Source: Pseudomonadota bacterium
GTDB taxonomy: Bacteria > Pseudomonadota > Gammaproteobacteria > Burkholderiales > Burkholderiaceae_B
NCBI GenBank assembly: GCA_023386765.1
Contig: JAEWJD010000048.1
Coordinates: 1-22,502 of the forward strand
Reading direction: 5' to 3'
DNA: 22,502 nucleotides
Each line of letters opens with the position of its first letter. Within the stretch, counting starts at the first letter, position 1. The position numbers were made by a program, and so were the translations under genes. A model generated the notes under the pieces. That model saw nothing but the letters and a program-made list of their open reading frames with translations. It was not told where the DNA came from and made no database searches. Of this stretch, positions 16,119 to 22,270 are shown one piece after another.

Positions 16119-16643
16119 ATGCTTGAATCGCTGCGCGCCTTCTACGCTTCCATCGTCGACAGTCTGCCTGCTCTGGGGCCTTGGCTGGCGCCGCTGGCGT
16201 TTGTGTTGGCCTTCGTGAAGTCGCTGCCGTTGGTGGCGTTGTTCATTCCCGGCACGGCCCTGTTGCTGTCGATCGGCGCGGCCATCCACCTGAGCCATGC
16301 CGGCTTCGTGCCGGTCTGGCTGTCCATTTCCGTGGGGGCGGCGTTGGGCGACTGGGTCGCCTTTGCCATCGGCATCTGGGCCGGGCCACGGGTGATGACC
16401 TGGCGCTGGGTGCAGGCGCGGCCTTATCTGGTGCTGCGGGCGGCAGCCTATGTCGAACGCTGGGGCGTGCTCAGTATCGTGCTGTGTCGTTTCTTCGGCC
16501 CGTTGCGGGCCACGGTGCCGATGGCAGCCGGTGTGTTCGGCATGCGGGCACGCTGGTTTCAACTCGCCAACTGGGGTTCGGCGTTGCTGTGGGCGGCGGC
16601 CTTGCTGTTGCCTGGGTGGTTGGGCAGCCGCTGGCTGGATTGA
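16119..16643 (+). CDS. DedA-family (VTT domain) membrane protein
   Basis: An inner-membrane protein of 174 residues with several hydrophobic segments (about 21-40, 42-58, 65-86, 117-125 and 148-167). DedA/VTT landmarks are FIPGTALLLSIG (42-53), GDWVAFAIG (77-85) and RFFGPLRATVPMAAGVFGM (124-142). DedA proteins affect membrane homeostasis and undecaprenyl or phospholipid translocation. This one is shorter than the roughly 200-220 residues usual for the family, and the acidic residue common after the FxPG motif is threonine here. A -10-like TAAAGT lies at 16086-16091. No Shine-Dalgarno is clear. Confidence 0.88.
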   Translation: MLESLRAFYASIVDSLPALGPWLAPLAFVLAFVKSLPLVALFIPGTALLLSIGAAIHLSHAGFVPVWLSISVGAALGDWVAFAIGIWAGPRVMTWRWVQARPYLVLRAAAYVERWGVLSIVLCRFFGPLRATVPMAAGVFGMRARWFQLANWGSALLWAAALLLPGWLGSRWLD

Positions 16644-16717
16644 GCAGGCAGGCCAGGCAGTTCCCGTTTCTGCCCGGCCTAACGAGTCAAGCCCAAGCGG
16701 GACCGGATAGCGTCATC

Positions 16718-16723
16718 TACAAT
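16718..16723 (+). promoter_or_regulatory. -10 candidate TACAAT upstream of the nuclease
   Basis: TACAAT matches five of six bases of the -10 consensus and sits in the gap between the DedA gene and the nuclease. The nearest downstream ATG is at 16732, eight bases away, and begins a 13-codon frame. A -35 is not evident. Confidence 0.4.
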
Positions 16724-16731
16724 GCGCGGCC

Positions 16732-16773
16732 ATGCCGGCGGCATCAGTCAGTAGGCCGGCCTATCCCGTATGA
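16732..16773 (+). CDS. Possible 13-codon leader peptide overlapping the nuclease start
   Basis: A very short frame, MPAASVSRPAYPV, whose TGA overlaps the ATG of the nuclease as ATGA. It begins eight bases after a -10-like TACAAT, where transcription would be expected to start. If translated, it could couple initiation at the nuclease start, which has only a weak ribosome binding site of its own. Length alone gives no statistical support, so this is tentative. Confidence 0.25.
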   Translation: MPAASVSRPAYPV

Positions 16774-17678
16774 CGCGCCAGAAAAAAACCGTATCCCGTT
16801 CCCGTCGCCCGGCAGCCAAAGCTGCGCCCGGCCGCCACATCCGATTCCTGCGTGCCTTGCTGGTTTCCACCCTGACAAGTTTCGGGATGGCCACTTGCGC
16901 TTTGCATCCGCAGGCCCCATTGCCGGCGTCGGTCAGCCAGGCCGTCGATCAGCTCCGCCAGTGGATTCCAGGGCAGGACGAAAGCCCGGCAGCGTCGGCT
17001 GTGCCGGCGCCCGGCGGCCTGGCCCAGACACGATTTGCCGATTGCCCGCAGTTTTTCCCCCAGGGCGGCATGCCACAGGTGCCGGGCGCCGCCGGGCAGC
17101 GCGAGTTGTGCCTGAGCGGGTTTGCAATCTTGCACAGCGGGCACACCAAGACGCCGGTGTTCGTGGTCGAGCGTTTGAATCGCCGTCTGCTGGCGCAGGG
17201 CAAAGGCCTGCCTCGCACCGACAAGTTCTACGCCGAGGCGCGCCTGCCTTCGGCCGAGCGCGCGGTGCTTAGTGACTACAAGAATTCCGGTTATTCACGC
17301 GGCCACATGGCGCCGGCCGGGGATATGTACGACGCCCAGACGATGGCGCAGAGTTTCTCGCTGGCAAATATGGTGCCGCAGGATCAGCGCCATAATGCCG
17401 GTGCCTGGAGCCGCATCGAGCAGGACACCCGGAAATATATCGAGCGTGCTCAGGGGGATGTGTATGTCTTCACGGGGCCGGTCTATGAGGGTGGCCCGAA
17501 GACCATCGGCAACGGCGTGGCCGTGCCCAGTCATCTCTTCAAGGTAGTGCACGATCCGCTGGCAGCCAAGACATGGGTGCACTGGCATGCCAACCGGCCG
17601 GACACCCAGGTGGGGCCGCCAATCAGTTATGCAGAATTCGTGCGTCGTACAGGGTTATACCTCTTGCCAGCGGGGTGA
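16770..17678 (+). CDS. Secreted DNA/RNA non-specific endonuclease (NUC1 family)
   Basis: A 302-residue phosphodiesterase of the beta-beta-alpha-metal (Serratia nuclease/NucA) type. A basic N-terminus and hydrophobic stretch (about 27-45) form a probable signal or membrane anchor, followed by a low-complexity linker (50-85) and the catalytic domain (about 90-300). The active-site motif reads YSRGHMAPAGDM (175-186) with general base His179; the usual DRGH has serine in place of aspartate. LANMVPQ (198-204) and N209-AGAW with E217 give the metal-binding Asn region. It should be exported to the periplasm or outside. Three cysteines (43, 92, 114) may form disulfides. Its start overlaps the stop of a possible leader peptide. 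Function as nutrient scavenging or a defence nuclease cannot be told from sequence. Confidence 0.9.
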   Translation: MTRQKKTVSRSRRPAAKAAPGRHIRFLRALLVSTLTSFGMATCALHPQAPLPASVSQAVDQLRQWIPGQDESPAASAVPAPGGLAQTRFADCPQFFPQGGMPQVPGAAGQRELCLSGFAILHSGHTKTPVFVVERLNRRLLAQGKGLPRTDKFYAEARLPSAERAVLSDYKNSGYSRGHMAPAGDMYDAQTMAQSFSLANMVPQDQRHNAGAWSRIEQDTRKYIERAQGDVYVFTGPVYEGGPKTIGNGVAVPSHLFKVVHDPLAAKTWVHWHANRPDTQVGPPISYAEFVRRTGLYLLPAG

Positions 17679-18034
17679 GCGAGGGGCAAAGTTTGCAACC
17701 GCGCTTGAGGCATTTTGAAAATAACTGCTAAATGTGTGATTTTGATGCAAACAAGCGCGCTGAAAACCGACGTTGATGTGTGACGGTCTGTGGGCGTGTG
17801 TTGTTAACTTGCAATACCTTGCTTTGACTTCAGCCTCCTTACTCGTAACACAATATGTGGTGACATATCTTTTCCTCCTAGGGAAATCCATAGGATTTGT
17901 AGCAGATAGGTCGTCAAATGTAGTTGGCTGTAATATCTAGTTGTATAACTGACGTCTCGCTTCTCTAGTCTTGAATCTGTGGCGCGCTTAACCGGCGTGA
18001 CCAAACCTCTCCTGTTTTGGAATGGATCAAGAAT
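17679..18034 (+). other. Long AT-rich intergenic region and leader ahead of the porin
   Basis: This 356-base stretch is markedly more AT-rich than its surroundings and holds no credible gene. A TTGACT at 17824-17829 is a good -35 but the matching -10 (TAACAC at 17846-17851) is weak; TATAAC at 17944-17949 is another -10-like element without a well-spaced -35. Two small overlapping hairpins are possible at 17871-17898. A GATTTTGATGCAA segment near 17743 resembles half of a CRP or FNR-type site but is not convincing. Porin leaders are common targets of regulation. Confidence 0.5.
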
Positions 18035-19171
18035 ATGAAGCTCACGAAAACTTTGCTGGTCGGCGCTATCCTCGCCGGCATGGGTGGGGTCGCGGCCGCC
18101 GAAACTTCGGTCACCCTGTATGGTTTGATTGACCTGGGCGTGACGTACCAGAGCGGCAAGGTGGGTCGCACTGACGCGAACCGCGGCCAATATGGCAGCA
18201 GCTCCCAATCGCGCTTCGGCATGAACAGCGGCGTGCAGAACGGCTCGCGTTTCGGCCTGCGTGGCGTGGAAGACCTGGGTGACGGCCTGCAGGCTGTCTT
18301 CGTGCTGGAAAACGGCTTCAACGCCAACAACGGTTCGCGTGACCAAGGTGATCGCCTGTTCGGTCGCCAAGCCACGATCGGTCTGCGTCACGCCGAATGG
18401 GGTCAACTGGACCTCGGCCGTCAGACCAACATTGCTTCGAAGTACTTCAGCGCGATCGACCCGTTCGCCACTGAATTCATGACCGCTGGCATGGGCACCG
18501 CTTTCAGCGCTGCCAACAACGTGCGCTACGACAACATGGTCATGTTCCAGACGGCCAGCTACAGCGGCTTCCAGGGCGGCATCGGCTACTCGTTCTCGAC
18601 CGACGATGTTGAAGGCCCGACCGCCTTCAAGACGAAGGAAAACAACCGCGCCATCACCGCCGGTATCCGCTATGTCGAAGGCCCCCTGAACGTGGCTTTC
18701 TCCTACGACCGTCAACAGCGCAAGCCGAACCAGCCGCGTCCGCAGCAGTTCATCATCGGCGCTTCGTATGACTTCGAAGTGGTCAAGCTGGCTGCCGCCT
18801 ATGGCCGCAGCGAAGACGGCACCTTCGCCGGTCAGGGCTTTGAGCTGATGGGCGGGCGCCAGCACGCCGGCGGCCCGGCCAAGGGCATCGGCTACACCGC
18901 CGACCGCTTCACCTGGGACGGTCTGCGCATCAACTCCTACATGGTGGGTGTGAGCGCTCCGGTTGGTGCTTCGAGCTCGGTCTTCGGTTCGTGGCAGCGT
19001 GCTGACCCGAACAAGAATCTGTACGCGATGGACGTGTACAGCCTGGGTTACACCTATGACCTGTCCAAGCGCACCAACCTGTATGCTTTCGGTTCGTACG
19101 CTGACGGCGCCGCCTTCATCAAGGGCGACAAGATGACCACCGTTGGTGTGGGTCTGCGCCACCGCTTCTAA
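18035..19171 (+). CDS. Gram-negative general porin (OmpC-like, Porin_4 type)
   Basis: An outer-membrane trimeric beta-barrel porin of 378 residues giving diffusion of small hydrophilic solutes. The signal peptide (1-22, ending VAAA) is followed by ETSVTLYGLIDLGV, the typical first strand of Bordetella- and Burkholderia-type porins. GSRFGLRGVEDLGDGLQAVF (68-87) is a family hallmark, and the chain ends GVGLRHRF with the C-terminal Phe recognised by the BAM complex. Codons are strongly biased (GGC/GGT, AAC, CTG), fitting high expression. The ATG at 18035 gives a clean signal peptide; an upstream TTG at 18017 would only add six residues. Tandem terminators follow directly, so it is monocistronic. 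Confidence 0.95.
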   Translation: MKLTKTLLVGAILAGMGGVAAAETSVTLYGLIDLGVTYQSGKVGRTDANRGQYGSSSQSRFGMNSGVQNGSRFGLRGVEDLGDGLQAVFVLENGFNANNGSRDQGDRLFGRQATIGLRHAEWGQLDLGRQTNIASKYFSAIDPFATEFMTAGMGTAFSAANNVRYDNMVMFQTASYSGFQGGIGYSFSTDDVEGPTAFKTKENNRAITAGIRYVEGPLNVAFSYDRQQRKPNQPRPQQFIIGASYDFEVVKLAAAYGRSEDGTFAGQGFELMGGRQHAGGPAKGIGYTADRFTWDGLRINSYMVGVSAPVGASSSVFGSWQRADPNKNLYAMDVYSLGYTYDLSKRTNLYAFGSYADGAAFIKGDKMTTVGVGLRHRF

Positions 19172-19185
19172 TCGCGGTAGCCCTT

Positions 19186-19225
19186 GCGGCCCCCAACTGA
19201 GCAGAGTCAGGGGCCGCCTTCTTTT
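19186..19225 (+). terminator. Porin terminator 1
   Basis: GCGGCCCC (19186-19193) pairs with GGGGCCGC (19210-19217), with a further CTGA/TCAG pairing inside the loop, followed by CTTCTTTT. It begins 15 bases after the porin stop. Confidence 0.75.
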
Positions 19226-19228
19226 AAG

Positions 19229-19256
19229 CCACTCTATCCAGAGTGGTTTTTTTTTT
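19229..19256 (+). terminator. Porin terminator 2
   Basis: A textbook intrinsic terminator: CCACTCT (19229-19235), loop ATCC, AGAGTGG (19240-19246), then ten T residues. It backs up the hairpin just before it, as expected for a highly expressed gene. Confidence 0.93.
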
Positions 19257-19307
19257 GCCCCCGCGCTGCTGCCGGGCGGGCACTCATGTGCCATATGTAC
19301 GGCTGCC

Positions 19308-19343
19308 AAAATAAAACGGCCGCCTCAGTAATGAGGCGGCCGT
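19308..19343 (-). terminator. Terminator of the small leftward hypothetical gene
   Basis: A perfect 12-bp stem, ACGGCCGCCTCA (19316-19327) and TGAGGCGGCCGT (19332-19343), has loop GTAA. In the leftward direction it is followed by TTTATTTTGG. It lies 18 bases beyond the stop of the 79-residue hypothetical gene and supports that gene being transcribed. Confidence 0.85.
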
Positions 19344-19361
19344 GAACGGGGCTGGCTGCGA

Positions 19362-19601
19362 TCAGCGTGCGCTGTCGCGGCGGTGCAGAACAGCGCCGGC
19401 ATGGCCATAGCCGCCCGAACGCGTACGCATTTCATCCATGTAACGCACCAGCTCGGCTTCGGCCGAGGTGCAGTCATTGGTCGGGCGTGCCGGACGCACC
19501 CGGCTCAGCAGTTGGTCGGCGGCAGCCAGCGTCCGCTGGGCGCGGCGTTCGGCTTCGGTGAGGGGGCGCAATTGGGAAAACGCGTGCAGGTACTGGCTCA
19601 T
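19362..19601 (-). CDS. Small basic hypothetical protein
   Basis: A 79-residue, arginine-rich, mostly helical protein that I do not recognise. It begins MSQYLHAFSQLRPLTEAERR and ends GHAGAVLHRRDSAR; there is no signal peptide or membrane segment. The strong intrinsic terminator 18 bases downstream in its own direction is the main support. The ATG at 19601 is preferred, but an in-frame ATG at 19637 would add 12 residues; neither has a clear Shine-Dalgarno. Confidence 0.7.
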   Translation of the reverse strand: MSQYLHAFSQLRPLTEAERRAQRTLAAADQLLSRVRPARPTNDCTSAEAELVRYMDEMRTRSGGYGHAGAVLHRRDSAR

Positions 19602-19744
19602 GGACTTTACAAAAATGGGTGGGCCGTCGTTGTGCAACAGCTACGCCGGTCGTGCAGAAAGTGAAGCAGAGCTTACCGTTACGAGATGGAAATACAAAGT
19701 CAAGGATTGCAAACGGTGCTGCGCGCCCAGCCAGCCCCTGCGTC

Positions 19745-20023
19745 TTAACCGACGTCGTCGCCGTCGCTGTTGCCGTCGCTGTCGCTGCCGGTGAACGCAC
19801 GGACCAGGCGTGCGATCTGTTCCAGTTCCTCCTGGGCGGCCAGGGCCCAGGGCGGGGTCTCGAACGGTGAGTCGGCCGGGCCATCGCTGGCATGGTCACG
19901 CAGGTCGTCCAGCAGTTCCAGTGCCATGCCGGTGGCTTGGGCGTGTCCACGCGTGGACAGCGCGATGGAGATCGCCAGGGCTTGGCGCAGGGCCAGCAAA
20001 CGGCCGTCGAGTTCGGTTTCCAT
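19745..20023 (-). CDS. Small hypothetical protein with acidic repeat tail
   Basis: A 92-residue protein that I do not recognise. Residues 1-78 look helical (METELDGRLLALRQALAISI at the start), and the last 14 are acidic and low in complexity (GSDSDGNSDGDDVG). No signal peptide is present. A -10-like TAGAAT on the minus strand (20063 down to 20058) would start transcription near 20051, which rules in the ATG at 20023 and argues against the in-frame ATG at 20089. It is divergent from hemN and shares that control region. Confidence 0.68.
   Translation of the reverse strand: METELDGRLLALRQALAISIALSTRGHAQATGMALELLDDLRDHASDGPADSPFETPPWALAAQEELEQIARLVRAFTGSDSDGNSDGDDVG
19760..19783. repeat. Two 12-base tandem repeats coding the acidic tail
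   Basis: GCCGTCGCTGTT (19760-19771) is followed directly by GCCGTCGCTGTC (19772-19783), 11 of 12 bases identical, with partial copies at both sides. The repeat lies within the 3' end of the 92-residue hypothetical gene and codes for Asp, Ser and Gly. Confidence 0.75.
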
Positions 20024-20057
20024 GGGGGGGAGTCTATGCAAGAGTTCTGGACGGCCC

Positions 20058-20063
20058 ATTCTA
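20058..20063 (-). promoter_or_regulatory. -10 candidate for the small acidic-tailed gene
   Basis: TAGAAT read on the minus strand, 34 bases before the ATG at 20023. The -35 region falls on the FNR-like box, so the two divergent promoters share these bases. Confidence 0.4.
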
Positions 20064-20075
20064 CGCGGACGGGGC

Positions 20076-20117
20076 TTGCGGCAAATCAAAGGAGGGGCAG
20101 CAAGGCGCGCGGATAAT
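20076..20117 (+). promoter_or_regulatory. Probable FNR-activated hemN promoter
   Basis: TTGCGGCAAATCAA (20076-20089) matches the FNR/Anr consensus TTGAT-N4-ATCAA with a perfect right half and three of five bases in the left. GATAAT (20112-20117) is a -10 element matching five of six bases. The predicted start near 20124 puts the box centre at about -41.5, the classic position for activation by FNR-family regulators. There is no useful -35, as expected for an activated promoter. Regulation of hemN by FNR/Anr under low oxygen is known in other bacteria. Confidence 0.6.
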
Positions 20118-20124
20118 GTTCCTC

Positions 20125-21528
20125 ATGGATGCTCCTGTCTCGCTCGCCCCTGTTCGAACGCCGTTCCAGCCTGGTATTTTCCAGCGTTTGGCGACCAATG
20201 CGCCTCGTTATACCTCCTATCCCACGGCCGATCGCCTGCAGGTCGATTTCGGCGTCGCCCAATGGGAGGCGGCATTGCGGGCCTGCGGCCGGCAGGCGTC
20301 GCAGCCGCTGTCCCTGTATGTGCATATCCCTTTCTGTGAGTCGATCTGCTATTACTGTGCCTGCAACAAGGTTGTGACCCGTCACCACGAGCGCGCCCAG
20401 CCCTACCTGGATGCCCTGGAGCGCGAAATGGCCATGCAGGCCCGCTTGCTGGGCGAACGGCTTGCGGTGAGCCAGCTGCATTTCGGTGGTGGGACCCCCA
20501 CCTTCCTGTCGGATGATCAATTGGCGCGCTTGATGGCATCCCTGCGGCGGCATTTCGATCTGTTGCCGCAGGCCGAACTTTCCATCGAGATCGACCCGCG
20601 CACCATCGACGGCACGCGCCTGCGGGCCTTGGCGCGGATGGGTTTCAATCGCCTGAGCTTCGGGGTGCAGGACTTCGATCCCGACGTGCAGCAGGCGGTG
20701 CATCGCGTGCAGCCGTTCGAGGCGGTGCGTGAACTGATGCAGACGGCTCGCGGTCTCGGATTTGCGTCGATCAATGTGGACCTGATCTATGGCCTGCCCA
20801 AGCAGACGGCAGCGTCGTTCGCGCGCACCATCGAGCAGGTGGCCGGCCTGCGGCCCGATCGCATCGCTCTCTATGCCTATGCGCACCTGCCCACGCGCTT
20901 CAAGCCGCAACGCCGTATCGATACCCAGGCCCTGCCGGATGGCGCCGCGCGGGTCGCGCTGTTGTCGGCGGCCATCGAAGGCTTCCAGGACATGGGCTAT
21001 GTGTATATCGGGATGGATCATTTCGCCCTGCCCGATGACAGCCTGGCCCAGGCGCGCCGCGACGGCAGCCTGCATCGGAATTTCCAGGGCTACAGCACCC
21101 AGCCCGACCGGGATCTGCTGGCGCTGGGAGTATCGGCCATCAGTCATGTGGGAGCGGTCTACAGCCAGAACCATAAAACCCTCGATGCGTATTACGCGGC
21201 CCTGGAGGAAGGCGGGCTGCCGGTCGAGCGTGGGCTCGTCTGCGGCACCGATGACCTGTGGCGGCGTCGCATCATCATGGACATCATGTGCCGTGGCGAG
21301 CTGGACCTGGCCGCTTACGCCGCCGAGCGCGGCCTGCCGGTAGCGCAGGCCTTCGCCCAGGAGATGGAGGATCTTCAGCCACTGCAGGAGCTGGGCTTGC
21401 TGCGCCTGACTCCCGATGGGCTGGAGGTCACGGCGCAGGGGTGGTTCTTCGTGCGGGCGGTGGCCATGGTGTTTGACGCGCATCTGCGCCGCAACCGGGT
21501 GGCCGACCGCTATTCCCGCCTGGCCTGA
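20125..21528 (+). CDS. hemN: Oxygen-independent coproporphyrinogen III oxidase (radical SAM)
   Basis: HemN converts coproporphyrinogen III to protoporphyrinogen IX in haem synthesis without oxygen, using S-adenosylmethionine and a [4Fe-4S] cluster in the cytoplasm. The 467-residue length is close to E. coli HemN (457). APRYTSYPTADR (26-37) is the family N-terminal signature, and HIPFCESICYYCACNKVVT (68-85 region) has the CxxxCxxC cluster cysteines 71, 75 and 78 plus C80. GGGTPTFLS follows at 121-129, then NVDLIYGLPKQT and YIGMDHFALPDD. True HemN, rather than the look-alike HemW, is supported by the CxxxCxxCxC pattern and the YTSYPT motif. An ATG at 20116 is an alternative start adding three residues, but it lies within the predicted -10 element. 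Confidence 0.95.
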   Translation: MDAPVSLAPVRTPFQPGIFQRLATNAPRYTSYPTADRLQVDFGVAQWEAALRACGRQASQPLSLYVHIPFCESICYYCACNKVVTRHHERAQPYLDALEREMAMQARLLGERLAVSQLHFGGGTPTFLSDDQLARLMASLRRHFDLLPQAELSIEIDPRTIDGTRLRALARMGFNRLSFGVQDFDPDVQQAVHRVQPFEAVRELMQTARGLGFASINVDLIYGLPKQTAASFARTIEQVAGLRPDRIALYAYAHLPTRFKPQRRIDTQALPDGAARVALLSAAIEGFQDMGYVYIGMDHFALPDDSLAQARRDGSLHRNFQGYSTQPDRDLLALGVSAISHVGAVYSQNHKTLDAYYAALEEGGLPVERGLVCGTDDLWRRRIIMDIMCRGELDLAAYAAERGLPVAQAFAQEMEDLQPLQELGLLRLTPDGLEVTAQGWFFVRAVAMVFDAHLRRNRVADRYSRLA

Positions 21529-21529
21529 C

Positions 21530-22270
21530 TTACCCGCAGATGTTCTGCTCGAACTTCTCGTTCAGGTAGAGGGCCAGGGCCAGGTCATCGGCCAGCCCGA
21601 GCTTCTTCATGGCCCGGCGCTTGTGGGTGCTGATGGTTTTCTTGCTGCGCAACAGGCGCGAGGCAACCTGGGTGACCGACAGCCCCTGAGAGATCTGGCG
21701 CAACACCTCCAGTTCGGCGGTGGTGAGTTGCGAGTCGGGGTGGGCCGGCTCGGTGACCTGTGACTTGCCATCCCTCCAGCCAAGGAAGTGGCGTCGGTCG
21801 GCGGCGGTCTGACGGATGACCTCAACCAGGGTTTCGACCGAGGCTTCCTTGGGCAGAAAGGCATTGGCGCCGGCCCGGTAGGCCGCGAATTCCGTTTCGG
21901 TATTCTTGCCGGCCGAAAAGGTCACGATCGCCATTTCAGGGTGCTGGCGCCGCAGGCGGCGGATGAAATCCATGCCGTCCCAGGGTTGGCGCGGCAGATA
22001 GAAGTCGACCACGGCCACGTCGCAGGGTTGCTGGCGCAGGGTTTTGGCCAGGGCGTCGGCCCGCGTTTCGACACACTTGACCTCCAGGTCGGCCTGGTTG
22101 CGCAGATAGGCTGCCAGTCCAAGGGTGATGGCGGGGTGGTCATCGAGAATGGCGACGCGGATCTTGTGGCTGGGCCGCGACAGCAACATGTAGCGGCGCA
22201 CGCCGTAGCCGGGATCACCGGCATCTTCGGGTCTGTCTTGTCCGGGGTGCGGGGGCAGATGGTTTGGCAT
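21530..22270 (-). CDS. RcsB-like response regulator (receiver plus LuxR-type HTH)
   Basis: A 246-residue transcription regulator. The receiver domain (about 37-155) has the acidic pair D43/D44 in LDDHP, phosphoacceptor D89 in VVDFYLP, switch Ser119 and conserved Lys141. The C-terminal LuxR/FixJ-type HTH (about 181-240) reads LTTAELEVLRQISQGLSVTQVA and KTISTHKRRAMKKLGLADD, closest in my memory to RcsB among the NarL/FixJ family. No partner histidine kinase is in the window. The start is uncertain: ATGs at 22288, 22270 and 22189 are in frame, and the last would remove an N-terminal extension not expected in the family. I chose 22270, which has GGAC seven bases upstream. It converges with hemN, the stops one base apart. 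Confidence 0.88.
   Translation of the reverse strand: MPNHLPPHPGQDRPEDAGDPGYGVRRYMLLSRPSHKIRVAILDDHPAITLGLAAYLRNQADLEVKCVETRADALAKTLRQQPCDVAVVDFYLPRQPWDGMDFIRRLRRQHPEMAIVTFSAGKNTETEFAAYRAGANAFLPKEASVETLVEVIRQTAADRRHFLGWRDGKSQVTEPAHPDSQLTTAELEVLRQISQGLSVTQVASRLLRSKKTISTHKRRAMKKLGLADDLALALYLNEKFEQNICG

Noticed and set aside
17804..19309. A 501-codon minus-strand frame opposite the porin
   Set aside because: The porin has a signal peptide, family motifs and a C-terminal Phe, plus terminators in its own direction. The opposite frame is explained by the porin's strong codon bias.
20086..21483. A 465-codon minus-strand frame opposite hemN
   Set aside because: It is the antiparallel frame of a firmly identified enzyme and shows no family motif.
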